Positions 9,619 to 18,317 of a DNA stretch of 64,000 bases are shown in pieces. Made by a program: the position numbers and the translations under genes. The notes under the pieces were generated by a model. It was not told the origin of the DNA, did not search any database, and saw nothing but the letters and a program-made list of their open reading frames with translations. The first letter of the stretch is position 1, and the number at the start of each line of letters is the position of its first letter. This stretch comes from Gelidibacter gilvus (GTDB lineage Bacteria; Bacteroidota; Bacteroidia; Flavobacteriales; Flavobacteriaceae): the NCBI RefSeq assembly GCF_004115975.1, contig NZ_SDDZ01000008.1, positions 103,037-167,036 of the forward strand. Direction: 5' to 3'.

Positions 9619-9812
9619 AATATTAGAATGTTTAGATTAGTGCTAAAATAGGACAATTTAGAAGATTTTAATAATTTATTTGATTCAAGATGTAACGCTA
9701 TCCCTATTTTTACAGCTATTTAACACTGAATTAGGAGTTTATAGCTTTGAGTGTCAGCTGAACGCCGGCTTTTTAAAATAATCTTGAGTAACTTATTCTG
9801 GTTATAAGGAAT

Positions 9813-11063
9813 TTAATTCGAAATATTGACTGAAGACCCTTCGCCCATGCCAATCAATCGGTCATAACGTGCACCCAAATCTCTATAGTAGACCAATACT
9901 TTATAGTTGTTTTCGGTTTGGTAGAAGTTACCGCTAATCGCGCCTTCATTCAGAGTGCCGTTTTTATCGGTTATCACATATTTGTAATTGTAAAACCCTT
10001 GTTTTAGACGGAATGCTATTTCATATAATCCAGTTTTCGCATTAAATTGAAGCTCGTTATCGGGTTCAAGCGCATAATTATTGAAATTTCCATAGACATA
10101 TACGGAACTGCCATCTGTCAATTCGGGGTATTGCAACGCAAAATGGATCATGGTATAATCGGCTTCAATGGACACGTCTTGTGCATCTATGGCGGTAATT
10201 AAAAAATTACCATTGATATCAGGATTGTAAGTGTAGAGCTGATTGGCTCTTGAGGTATTGACAAAAAGATAGTTGTGATAAATATCTTTTAATTCGATAA
10301 ACTGAACGCCTACGTTGGCGGCCCGTACATCTTTGTTTTCAAAATAAAGATACTCATTGCCACCCCAAAAACTGGTTTCTGAAGTGTATTTGTAAATCAA
10401 CTGATTTCCTAACAGATACTGTGGTTTTACGTCGGAAATTGCCGTATTGAGATTGTTATTTTGGATGATTAGGCTCTTGACATTTTCCAAAGGATTGTTG
10501 AAGTTGATATTTCTGCTATTGATAACAATGTCCACCGATTGCTTTGTATCAATATCCTTGACATCACGCGAACGCTTGAGGGCAACGCCAACATTCACAA
10601 GATCCTCATAAATCATAAATTTTCTTGAGAATACCAATTCATCATCATCGTTAAAAATGCTCATGAGGTAATTTCCGGTCACCAATAATCCTTTGGTTTG
10701 TTGATTGGGAATTTGAAGCATATAATGCGAATAAATCTGATAGGTGTTGAATGAATTCTTATAGTCTTGAATCCGTTGGTTGTCAAAACCTCTCAAGTAT
10801 TCAGATTTCACCAAATTGGAGCGCGTCCAATCGTAGTTAAAATGGTCAATAACATAATAAAAATCAGGTTCAGTTCCGGTAAGCGCATCAAATTCCAAGA
10901 GCAAAGGTTCGCCTAATTTTAGGATGGGCAATTGACTTTCATTGGTGTTGCCTCTAAACATGATTGTTTTTATATAGTTGGGCGGATTGACCTCTTCAAT
11001 TTGCGAAAACACAAAAGCCGTAAAAAAAAACAATAAGAGAAAATATCTAAAACGTGAAGTCAT
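9813..11063 (-). CDS. Type IX secretion system plug protein (DUF5103)
   Basis: In the Flavobacterium type IX secretion system this family (DUF5103, called Plug) closes the periplasmic side of the SprA translocon pore. The 416 residues begin with a signal peptide (FRYFLLLFFFTAFVFSQ), followed by the family opening PPNYIKTIMFRGN and by LGEPLLLEFDALTGTEPDFYYVIDHFNYDW. Later parts give Ig-like beta-rich segments and a C-terminal GFYNYKYVITDKNG resembling a carbohydrate-module fold. The length and the motif order match the family. A T9SS cargo protein is encoded at 5408-7072. The gene is divergent from the nqr operon. Confidence 0.88.
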   Translation of the reverse strand: MTSRFRYFLLLFFFTAFVFSQIEEVNPPNYIKTIMFRGNTNESQLPILKLGEPLLLEFDALTGTEPDFYYVIDHFNYDWTRSNLVKSEYLRGFDNQRIQDYKNSFNTYQIYSHYMLQIPNQQTKGLLVTGNYLMSIFNDDDELVFSRKFMIYEDLVNVGVALKRSRDVKDIDTKQSVDIVINSRNINFNNPLENVKSLIIQNNNLNTAISDVKPQYLLGNQLIYKYTSETSFWGGNEYLYFENKDVRAANVGVQFIELKDIYHNYLFVNTSRANQLYTYNPDINGNFLITAIDAQDVSIEADYTMIHFALQYPELTDGSSVYVYGNFNNYALEPDNELQFNAKTGLYEIAFRLKQGFYNYKYVITDKNGTLNEGAISGNFYQTENNYKVLVYYRDLGARYDRLIGMGEGSSVNISN

Positions 11064-11174
11064 CTACATGTGGTTTGAGAGGTAAAGATAAACAAAAATT
11101 ATACCTCATATTTTACGCAATCGTTAACGTATAAATTTTATGACAATTATTATGTAGACTGCATAAATATTTCG

Positions 11175-11182
11175 TAAATTTG
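11175..11182 (+). promoter_or_regulatory. -7 promoter element of the nqr operon
   Basis: TAAATTTG, an exact TAnnTTTG match followed by CA as is common in Flavobacteriia, 59 bases before the nqrA start. The -33 element is not clear. Confidence 0.5.
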
Positions 11183-11241
11183 CACCGATTTTTACTGTGT
11201 AAAATCACATCATTGTAACTATTAACCAATAGACTTATAAT

Positions 11242-12597
11242 ATGTCAAACGACATTAAGATTAAAAAAGGTCTCGATATCAAACTTAAGGGAGGAGCTGA
11301 AAAAACCACTGAAAAGGCGGTTATAAGCAACTTTTATACGTTAAGACCAGAAGACTTCCACGCTGTTACTCCAAGGTTGATTTATAAAGAAGGTGCAAAG
11401 GTGAAAGCTGGAGAGCCTATCTTTCATGATAAATCCAATGAGGCGGTGAAATTTGTTTCACCAGTTTCAGGGGAGATTATTGAGATCGAACGCGGGGCGA
11501 AAAGACGCATTATGGGCATTAAAATTCAGGCTGATAAAGAGCAAACTTACCACGATTACGGTAAGCTGAATGTAGATGCTGTTGATGCTGAAACTATAAA
11601 AGCACATTTGTTGGCCTCTGGATGTTGGGCGTTTATCAAACAGCGTCCTTATGACATTATCGCAAAACCTGACCATACTCCTAAAGCAATTTTTATTTCT
11701 GGTTATGACAGCGCGCCTTTAGCTGCTGATCTTGACTATGTACTTCAGGGCAAAGAAGCTGAATTGCAAGCTGCCATTACTGCCTTAGGTAAACTAACAG
11801 AAGGTAAAGTGCACGTGAGCGTTGGCGAAAAATCAAATTCTCCTTTAGCTGGACTTTCAGGAATTACTTTGCATAAAGTATCCGGGCCGCATCCTTGTGG
11901 CAATGTGGGAACGCAAATCAATAAAATAAATCCTGTAAATAAAGGGGAAACCGTTTGGACCATTAACCCACAAGACTTAGTAATCATTGGTGAGTTATTG
12001 CTTACCGGTAAATTCAATGCTGAGCGTATTGTTGCCCTTGTTGGGTCTTCAGTTAAAAAACCACGTTATTTTGTTACTAAAATAGCAAGCGAAGTAGCAA
12101 CCATGGTTTATGACAATGGCGTTGAACAAGGCGGAAACGATCGGATCATTTCTGGGAACGTATTAAGTGGAAAACAAATAGCCCCTGATGGCTATTTAGG
12201 TTATTATAGCAATATCATTACAGTTATTCCTGAAGGTGATGATTATGAGTTGTTTGGATGGAACAAGCCTATTTTTGATAAAATCTCTAATTCTAGAGCT
12301 TTAACTTTCTCGTGGTTGACTCCAAATAAGACTTATGATTTAGATACCAATATGAATGGTGAGCACAGAAACTTTGTACTTACTGGTAATTACGAGGAGG
12401 TCTTTCCATTAGATATATATCCATTGCAAATCTTAAAATCATGTTTGTATAAAGATTTGGACGAAATGGAGGCTTTGGGAATGTATGAAGTAGCTCCAGA
12501 AGATTTTGCTTTAACAGAATTTATTTGTGTGTCTAAACAACCACATCAAAAAATTATTAGAGCAGGCTTGGATTTAATGATAGAAGAAATCGGTTAA
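11242..12597 (+). CDS. nqrA: Na+-translocating NADH:quinone reductase subunit A
   Basis: Peripheral cytoplasmic subunit of the six-subunit Na+-pumping complex that oxidises NADH, reduces quinone and exports Na+. The 451 residues match the family. Family features visible are KIKKGLDIKLKG at the start, VSPVSGEIIEIERGAKRRIMGI (biotinyl/lipoyl-like barrel-sandwich fold), HTPKAIFISGYDSAPLA and GPHPCGNVGTQINKINPVN. First gene of a co-directional run nqrABCDEF; 10 bases separate it from nqrB. Its own upstream promoter element is listed separately. Confidence 0.97.
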   Translation: MSNDIKIKKGLDIKLKGGAEKTTEKAVISNFYTLRPEDFHAVTPRLIYKEGAKVKAGEPIFHDKSNEAVKFVSPVSGEIIEIERGAKRRIMGIKIQADKEQTYHDYGKLNVDAVDAETIKAHLLASGCWAFIKQRPYDIIAKPDHTPKAIFISGYDSAPLAADLDYVLQGKEAELQAAITALGKLTEGKVHVSVGEKSNSPLAGLSGITLHKVSGPHPCGNVGTQINKINPVNKGETVWTINPQDLVIIGELLLTGKFNAERIVALVGSSVKKPRYFVTKIASEVATMVYDNGVEQGGNDRIISGNVLSGKQIAPDGYLGYYSNIITVIPEGDDYELFGWNKPIFDKISNSRALTFSWLTPNKTYDLDTNMNGEHRNFVLTGNYEEVFPLDIYPLQILKSCLYKDLDEMEALGMYEVAPEDFALTEFICVSKQPHQKIIRAGLDLMIEEIG

Positions 12598-12607
12598 TAT
12601 AGAGACA

Positions 12608-13834
12608 ATGGGTTTAAAACAGAACTTACATAAATTAAAAGAGAAGTATAGAGGGACTAAAATGGCACCTGCCTTTAATGCCTTGCATACTTTTCTATAT
12701 ACGCCTAATGATACCGCACAAGGAGGCACGCACATTAAATCGGCTGACGATTTAAAGCGTACCATGAATACGGTAATTATGGCATTGATTCCGTGTTTGA
12801 TTTTCGGAATGTTTAATGCCGGGTATCAGCATTATTTGGCTGTAGGAGACATCCAGGCGGTAACAAACGGATTTTTCAGCAGTGAATTTTGGAACTTGCA
12901 AAACTTTATTTTAGGCTTTTGGAAAATTCTACCTTTAGTCATCATCTCTTATGGTGTTGGATTGGGAATTGAATTTTTATTTGCCGTTATTAAAGGTCAT
13001 GAAGTTGAAGAAGGTTATTTGGTAACCGGGATGCTTGTGCCTTTAATTGTACCCATTGATATTCCTTGGTGGATGTTAATCGTGGCCGTTGCATTTGGTG
13101 TGGTTATCGGTAAAGAAGTGTTTGGTGGAACGGGAATGAATATTCTGAACCCCGCTTTGACCATTAGAGCATTTTTGTTCTTTGCTTATCCAACGTGGAT
13201 GAGTGGAGATAAAGTTTGGGTTGAAGGTGCAGTAGAAAGAACTAAAGAAATTGCAAATGGCTCTACAGCCGATGCCATTTCTGGTGAAACCATATTAGGT
13301 AGCTTGGCACAATCACATCCTGTTGATTATTCTGTATTGGATATGTTTTATGGCTTTATCCCGGGCTCCGTTGGTGAAACTTCTACGCTGTTAATTCTCT
13401 TAGCAGGGTTATTCCTTATCTTCACAAAGATAGGAAGCTGGAGAATTATGTTAAGTGCCACTCTTGGTGCTTTGGTAATGGGCTATATTTTTAATATGGT
13501 GGTTGACGCCGGATGGATTACAGAAACGAGTAAGTTTTATGGATTAATGAGTACTGAGTTTTGGCATCATTTGATAATTGGTGGAATGGCATTTGGTATT
13601 GTATATATGGCAACAGATCCGGTAACGGGTTCCCAAACTAATAGAGGAAAATGGATTTACGGTTTCTTAATTGGATTTATATCCATTATGATCCGCGTAT
13701 TTAACCCAGCTTATCCAGAAGGCGTGATGTTAGCTATATTGTTAATGAATGTATTTGCACCAACTATAGATCATTATGTAGTTCAGGGCAATGTGAAGAA
13801 GAGATTAAAACGAGGAAAATTAAAAACAGCTTAA
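12608..13834 (+). CDS. nqrB: Na+-translocating NADH:quinone reductase subunit B
   Basis: Integral membrane subunit that carries covalently bound FMN and riboflavin and takes part in the Na+ path. The 408 residues contain about ten hydrophobic segments. The flavinylation site reads DAISGET (residues 222-228), so Thr228 is the expected FMN attachment residue, matching the D-x-x-S-G-x-T pattern modified by ApbE; an apbE gene lies 7 kb downstream in this window. Quinone-site-type residues GKEVFGGTGMNILNPAL are conserved. Three bases separate it from nqrC. Confidence 0.97.
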   Translation: MGLKQNLHKLKEKYRGTKMAPAFNALHTFLYTPNDTAQGGTHIKSADDLKRTMNTVIMALIPCLIFGMFNAGYQHYLAVGDIQAVTNGFFSSEFWNLQNFILGFWKILPLVIISYGVGLGIEFLFAVIKGHEVEEGYLVTGMLVPLIVPIDIPWWMLIVAVAFGVVIGKEVFGGTGMNILNPALTIRAFLFFAYPTWMSGDKVWVEGAVERTKEIANGSTADAISGETILGSLAQSHPVDYSVLDMFYGFIPGSVGETSTLLILLAGLFLIFTKIGSWRIMLSATLGALVMGYIFNMVVDAGWITETSKFYGLMSTEFWHHLIIGGMAFGIVYMATDPVTGSQTNRGKWIYGFLIGFISIMIRVFNPAYPEGVMLAILLMNVFAPTIDHYVVQGNVKKRLKRGKLKTA

Positions 13835-13837
13835 ATT

Positions 13838-14587
13838 ATGGCGATCGATACAGATAAAAATAGTTATACCGTTATTTTTGCCATTGTTATGGTTATTGTG
13901 GTTGGTTCTATTCTTGCAGGACTGGCCCAAGGCTTAAAACCTTTGGTAAAAGCGAATGAGCGATTTGAAATACAACAGAATATATTGTACGCCATGGGCA
14001 TCAATGCCAATGAAGGACCAAGTGATGTTGAATTCATATCTGCCGACAAAGTAGAGGACGTATTCAATAGTACCATTACAAAACAATATATAGTTGAAGG
14101 TGATAAAGTGACTGAGGATGCTCAAGCTTACTTGCTAGATGTCAAAAAAGAAGAGGCAAAAGCGAAAGATCCTAACTACACACGTAAGTTGCCTTTGTTT
14201 GAAGGTGAAAAAGATGGAAATCCTATTTATGTCATGCCTATTAGAGGAAAAGGATTATGGGATGCCATTTGGGGTTTTGTAGCTGTAGACAAAGATATGG
14301 TGGTACAGGGTGTATTTTTTGATCATGCCGGAGAAACTCCTGGTTTAGGTAGTGAGATTAAACAGCGTTATTTTATGGACGATTTTGAAGGTGAACACCT
14401 TTTAAATGAATCTGGTGCTTTTAAAGGAATAACCGTAGCGAAAGGGAACGCAGATCCTAGGAATGATAGAAAAACTGACAATGCGGTAGATGCAATTGCA
14501 GGGGCTACTATTACTGGAGACGGTGTTACTGCGATGATTAAAAAGGATTTAAGAATGTATGTGCCTTATTTCAAGACATTAAAATAA
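13838..14587 (+). CDS. nqrC: Na+-translocating NADH:quinone reductase subunit C
   Basis: Single-anchor subunit with a periplasmic FMN-binding domain. The N-terminal membrane segment is VIFAIVMVIVVGSILAGLA (residues 12-30). The flavinylation motif DAIAGAT spans residues 218-224, which makes Thr224 the FMN-linked residue. The upstream HAGETPGLGSEI stretch is a family hallmark. The 249 residues are normal for Bacteroidota. Six bases lie between it and nqrD. Confidence 0.97.
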   Translation: MAIDTDKNSYTVIFAIVMVIVVGSILAGLAQGLKPLVKANERFEIQQNILYAMGINANEGPSDVEFISADKVEDVFNSTITKQYIVEGDKVTEDAQAYLLDVKKEEAKAKDPNYTRKLPLFEGEKDGNPIYVMPIRGKGLWDAIWGFVAVDKDMVVQGVFFDHAGETPGLGSEIKQRYFMDDFEGEHLLNESGAFKGITVAKGNADPRNDRKTDNAVDAIAGATITGDGVTAMIKKDLRMYVPYFKTLK

Positions 14588-14593
14588 AATTGT

Positions 14594-15238
14594 ATGAGAC
14601 TTTTATCAAAAAAAGATAGTAAACTAATCATGGATCCTTTGGCGGATAATAACCCTATTACCATTCAGGTTTTAGGAATCTGTTCTGCCTTGGCTATTAC
14701 TGCACAGTTAAAGCCATCTATAGTAATGGCTATTTCTGTAATATTTGTGTTAGGAGCCGGTAACGTAGTTATTTCGTTAATGCGAAATATCATTCCTTCA
14801 AAAATCAGAATTATTGTACAACTCGTCGTAGTGGCAACCTTAGTAATTATTGTTGACCAGGTGTTGAAAGCTTATGCTTATAGTTTGAGTAAAGAGCTTT
14901 CTGTTTTCATCGGACTTATTATTACCAACTGTATTATTATGGGACGTTTTGAAGCTTTTGCTTTGGCAAACGGACCTTGGCAATCATTTTTGGATGGTGT
15001 TGGTAATGCTTTAGGTTATGGAGTTATTTTAGTTATTGTGGGCTTCTTTAGAGAGCTTTTAGGGTCAGGTACCTTGATGGGCTTTAAAGTTTTGGGAGAC
15101 CCTGTTGAGAAAACCGGTCTATACGCTATCGGTTATGAAAATAACGGCTTCATGGTTCTACCTCCAATGGCATTGATAGTCATAGGTATTATCATTTGGG
15201 TACAAAGAAGCAAAAACAAAGAATTAATAGAAGACTAA
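14594..15238 (+). CDS. nqrD: Na+-translocating NADH:quinone reductase subunit D
   Basis: Membrane subunit, homologous to NqrE and RnfE; the pair forms the inverted six-helix core holding an iron centre between them. The 214 residues are near the usual 209. Family stretches visible are DPLADNNPITIQVLGICSALA, IGLIITNCIIMGRFEAFA with the conserved cysteine, and ELLGSGTLMGFKV. Unlike the other nqr genes it is followed by an 84-base gap that holds small direct repeats. Confidence 0.97.
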   Translation: MRLLSKKDSKLIMDPLADNNPITIQVLGICSALAITAQLKPSIVMAISVIFVLGAGNVVISLMRNIIPSKIRIIVQLVVVATLVIIVDQVLKAYAYSLSKELSVFIGLIITNCIIMGRFEAFALANGPWQSFLDGVGNALGYGVILVIVGFFRELLGSGTLMGFKVLGDPVEKTGLYAIGYENNGFMVLPPMALIVIGIIIWVQRSKNKELIED

Positions 15239-15249
15239 TTTAAATAGCC

Positions 15250-15316
15250 TGCAGTAAGCAGACATCAGTAAGCAATAAAGCGCTACTGAAGACTGTGGAC
15301 TGAAGACTGAAGACTA
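15250..15316 (+). repeat. Short direct repeats in the nqrD-nqrE gap
   Basis: Two kinds of repeat fill this gap: 'cagtaagca' occurs twice (15251-15280), and a run of heptamers of the type gactgaa / gactgtg occurs from about 15286 to 15316. A similar heptamer run is found at 30428-30475. The other junctions of the nqr operon are only 3-10 bases, so this looks inserted. Confidence 0.75.
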
Positions 15317-15322
15317 TAAAAA

Positions 15323-16057
15323 ATGGAACATATAGAATTATTTTTCAAATCGATATTTGTAGACAACATGATTTTCGCATACTTCTTGGGTATGTGTTCA
15401 TATTTGGCTGTGTCTAAAAAAGTAGCTACTGCCGTTGGTCTTGGTGCTGCCGTCATCTTTGTTTTGGCGATTACAGTACCTTTAAACTGGTTGTTGGATC
15501 AATATTTACTACAAGAAGGCGCCTTGGTTTGGTTGGGACCAGAATATGCGGATTTTGACCTGAGCTTCTTATCCTTTATTATGTTTATTGCCACCATTGC
15601 AACCATGGTTCAACTTGTTGAAATTGTTGTTGAGAAATTTTCACCGGGATTATATAACTCCTTGGGTATATTTCTACCTTTGATTGCAGTAAACTGTGCT
15701 ATTTTAGGAGGTTCTTTATTTATGCAGTCTCGTGAAATAGAAACTTTAGGTTTGGCACTTAATTATGGTATAGGTTCAGGAATAGGTTGGTTTTTAGCTA
15801 TTGTTGCCATCGCTGCCATTAGAGAGAAAATCAGATATAGTAATGTTCCTGCACCTTTAAGAGGATTAGGGATTACATTTATAATCACGGGTTTAATGGC
15901 CATTGGGTTTATGAGTTTTGGTGGTATGTTAACTGGTGGAGATGATGAAGCTACAGAAGACAATTTGGAAACCGTCGATGGTATGGTAACTGCCCAGAAA
16001 GATCACAAAACTTCTGATTTTGTGATTGAAGAAACAAACGATACAGATAATAAATAA
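15323..16057 (+). CDS. nqrE: Na+-translocating NADH:quinone reductase subunit E, with acidic C-terminal tail
   Basis: Membrane subunit homologous to NqrD and RnfA, forming the other half of the iron-holding core (conserved [11 protein letters not shown] with its cysteine). Starting [25 protein letters not shown] is typical. The family is usually about 200 residues; here 244, because about 40 residues follow the last membrane helix (after [12 protein letters not shown]). This tail is rich in Asp, Glu and Thr and looks unstructured. Eight bases separate it from nqrF. Confidence 0.96.
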   Translation: MEHIELFFKSIFVDNMIFAYFLGMCSYLAVSKKVATAVGLGAAVIFVLAITVPLNWLLDQYLLQEGALVWLGPEYADFDLSFLSFIMFIATIATMVQLVEIVVEKFSPGLYNSLGIFLPLIAVNCAILGGSLFMQSREIETLGLALNYGIGSGIGWFLAIVAIAAIREKIRYSNVPAPLRGLGITFIITGLMAIGFMSFGGMLTGGDDEATEDNLETVDGMVTAQKDHKTSDFVIEETNDTDNK

Positions 16058-16065
16058 TAAAGATT

Positions 16066-17373
16066 ATGATATTAGCAGCAAGCACATTAGGAACAGTCAT
16101 TGTTACAGTTGTCGCGTTTTTAGTGGTTACTTTATTATTGGTAACGCTTTTACTTGTAGTGAAACAAAAATTGTCTCCTTCAGGTCCGGTAACACTTACC
16201 ATTAACGGTGAACGTAAATTGGAAGTCAGTTCAGGAAGCACCTTATTAAATACCTTATCAGCCCAGAAAATATTTTTACCATCCGCTTGTGGTGGTGGTG
16301 GAACTTGTATTCAGTGTGAGTGCCACGTACTATCAGGAGGCGGGGAAGCTTTACCTACAGAGACACCTCACTTCAGTAGAAGAGAGATTCAAGAAGGCAT
16401 CCGTTTATCTTGTCAGGTAAGGGTAAAACAGGATATGGAAATTACCATTCCTGAAGAAATATTTGGAGTTAAGAAATGGGAAGCAACCGTGGTTAGAAAC
16501 TACAACGTGGCCTCATTTATTAAGGAGTTTGTTGTTGAGATTGAGGAGGATATGGGCTACAAAGCAGGTGGTTATGTCCAAATTGAGATTCCAAAATGCG
16601 AAATTAAATTTTCGGATATGGACATCACAGCGCATCCAGAAGAACATGATACGCCAGATAAATTTCAGGCAGAATGGGACAAATTTAAGCTTTGGCCTTT
16701 GGTCATGAAAAACGACGAAACTGTAGAACGTGCTTACTCAATGGCTTCTTATCCAGCAGAAGGACGTGAAATCATGTTAAACGTACGTATTGCAACACCG
16801 CCATTCGATCGTGCTAAAAACGGTTGGATGGATGTTAATCCAGGTATTGCATCATCTTATATATTTGCTCAGAAACCAGGTGATAAGGTCGTTATTTCTG
16901 GACCTTTCGGAGAGTTCTTTATCAATGAGTCAGACAGTGAAATGTTGTACGTAGGTGGTGGAGCAGGAATGGCGCCAATGCGTTCTCACTTGTATCAACT
17001 TTTCAAAACCTTAAAAACAGGTCGTAAAGTAACGTATTGGTACGGTGGTCGTTCTAAGCGTGAGTTGTTCTATTTAGAGCATTTCCATGAGCTAGAGCGT
17101 GAGTTCCCTAACTTTAAGTTTTATATGGCATTATCTGAACCAATGGAAGAGGATAATTGGAAAATAAAGGAAAACATTGACGCTCCAGGTGATGGTTTCG
17201 TAGGATTCATCCACAATTGTGTGATCGATAACTATTTGAATCACCATGATTCACCAGAAGATATCGAATTGTATTTCTGTGGTCCACCATTAATGAACCA
17301 AGCAGTTCAAAAAATGGGAGAGGATTTCGGAATCCCTGATGAAAACATCAGATTTGACGACTTCGGAGGATAA
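16066..17373 (+). CDS. nqrF: Na+-translocating NADH:quinone reductase subunit F
   Basis: Entry subunit: oxidises NADH through FAD and passes electrons to a 2Fe-2S cluster. An N-terminal membrane helix (about residues 8-32) is followed by a ferredoxin domain with cluster ligands Cys75, Cys81, Cys84 and Cys116 (CGGGGTCIQC ... LSCQV), then the FAD/NADH reductase domain with RAYSMASYPAEG and VGGGAGMAPMRSHL, and FCGPPLMNQAV near the end. The 435 residues are slightly above the roughly 407 of Vibrio. Last gene of the operon, followed by a strong terminator. Confidence 0.97.
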   Translation: MILAASTLGTVIVTVVAFLVVTLLLVTLLLVVKQKLSPSGPVTLTINGERKLEVSSGSTLLNTLSAQKIFLPSACGGGGTCIQCECHVLSGGGEALPTETPHFSRREIQEGIRLSCQVRVKQDMEITIPEEIFGVKKWEATVVRNYNVASFIKEFVVEIEEDMGYKAGGYVQIEIPKCEIKFSDMDITAHPEEHDTPDKFQAEWDKFKLWPLVMKNDETVERAYSMASYPAEGREIMLNVRIATPPFDRAKNGWMDVNPGIASSYIFAQKPGDKVVISGPFGEFFINESDSEMLYVGGGAGMAPMRSHLYQLFKTLKTGRKVTYWYGGRSKRELFYLEHFHELEREFPNFKFYMALSEPMEEDNWKIKENIDAPGDGFVGFIHNCVIDNYLNHHDSPEDIELYFCGPPLMNQAVQKMGEDFGIPDENIRFDDFGG

Positions 17374-17378
17374 AATTG

Positions 17379-17396
17379 CTGCGCAGGCAGGAATCC
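17379..17396. repeat. Partial copy of the TTCCTGC...GCAGGAA palindrome family
   Basis: Reads ctgcgcaggcaggaatcc just past the nqrF stop. Its right arm (gcaggaat) matches the elements found at the kynurenine operon junctions. A related, altered copy (attccctgcccgccggcaag) is at 17531-17550. Confidence 0.55.
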
Positions 17397-17447
17397 TTTA
17401 GGTTTAGCTTAGCGAATTTCTTTAGCGAAATTCAGTCAACTAATAAA

Positions 17448-17490
17448 TAAAAAAAAGCCAGTACTTTCATTAAGTCCTGGCTTTTTTTAT
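17448..17490. terminator. Bidirectional terminator between nqrF and the leftward PLP-protein gene
   Basis: Stem agccag / ctggct (17456-17461 and 17477-17482) flanked by A-run and T-run, so it can end transcription from nqrF on the plus strand and from the convergent gene on the minus strand. Confidence 0.85.
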
Positions 17491-17593
17491 TTTTATGAAG
17501 CGAATAAAATCGAATAGATTTCAATTCTAGATTCCCTGCCCGCCGGCAAGTTCACTCTAAAAGCGAAGCGGTCTTGGTTCTAAATTAAAAAAC

Positions 17594-18316
17594 CTATTTG
17601 CCTTCATTCCAGTAATAACTATCGGGGTGTTCACGTTTCCCAAACACAGCGGTGCCAACCCTAACCATAGTTGCTCCTTCTTCGATGGCAATTTCCAAGT
17701 CTCCACTCATGCCCATCGACAGTTCATTTGCCGGAATGCCTTTGTCAAGAAGTTGCAATTGTACGTTTTTTAGCAATTTGAAACATCTCCGAACTTTTTC
17801 ATGTTCGGCTGAAAATAAGCCGATGGTCATTAAACCTTTGATGTTGATGCGGTCAAACTGTTGGACTTCCATAGCGAATTTTACGGCGTTGTCAGGATGC
17901 ATTCCAAATTTACTTTCTTCAAACGAGGTATTAAATTGCAAATAGGCATCCATGGTTCTATCTTCATATTCCAACCGATTTTGTAGTTTTTCTGCCAATT
18001 TGAGCCTGTCTAAAGACTGAAGGCAATCCACATCATAACGTATCAATTCTTTTACCTTATTGGTCTGTAAGTGGCCTATAAAGTGCTTTTGATGGGCGAA
18101 GGGCTTTAAGCTCTCATACTTTTCTTTAATCTCTTGAATCTTATTTTCACCAATTAAGGTTTGATGATTGGCAAAAGCAATTTTTATATTTTCCGCAGAT
18201 ACGGTTTTCGTAGCCAATAACAACTTTACGTCATCGGTATTTCGATTGGCATTTTTACAGGCGTTTTCAATTCTTTCAAGGATTTTTGCGATATTCTTCT
18301 GAATCGAATGTTCCAT
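17594..18316 (-). CDS. YggS/PLPBP family pyridoxal phosphate homeostasis protein
   Basis: Cytosolic PLP-binding protein with an alanine-racemase-like TIM barrel and no known catalytic activity; relatives keep PLP and amino-acid pools balanced. The PLP lysine lies in KLLLATKTVS near the N-terminus; GENKIQEIKEKYE, HFIGHLQTNKVKE, FNTSFEESKFGM, LSMGMSGDLEIAIEEGATMVRVGTAVFG-type residues are family signatures. The ATG at 18316 leaves one base between this gene and the stop of the AAA+ gene; in-frame starts at 18328 and 18337 would overlap it. The two genes are probably cotranscribed. Confidence 0.9.
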   Translation of the reverse strand: MEHSIQKNIAKILERIENACKNANRNTDDVKLLLATKTVSAENIKIAFANHQTLIGENKIQEIKEKYESLKPFAHQKHFIGHLQTNKVKELIRYDVDCLQSLDRLKLAEKLQNRLEYEDRTMDAYLQFNTSFEESKFGMHPDNAVKFAMEVQQFDRINIKGLMTIGLFSAEHEKVRRCFKLLKNVQLQLLDKGIPANELSMGMSGDLEIAIEEGATMVRVGTAVFGKREHPDSYYWNEGK

Positions 18317-18317
18317 A

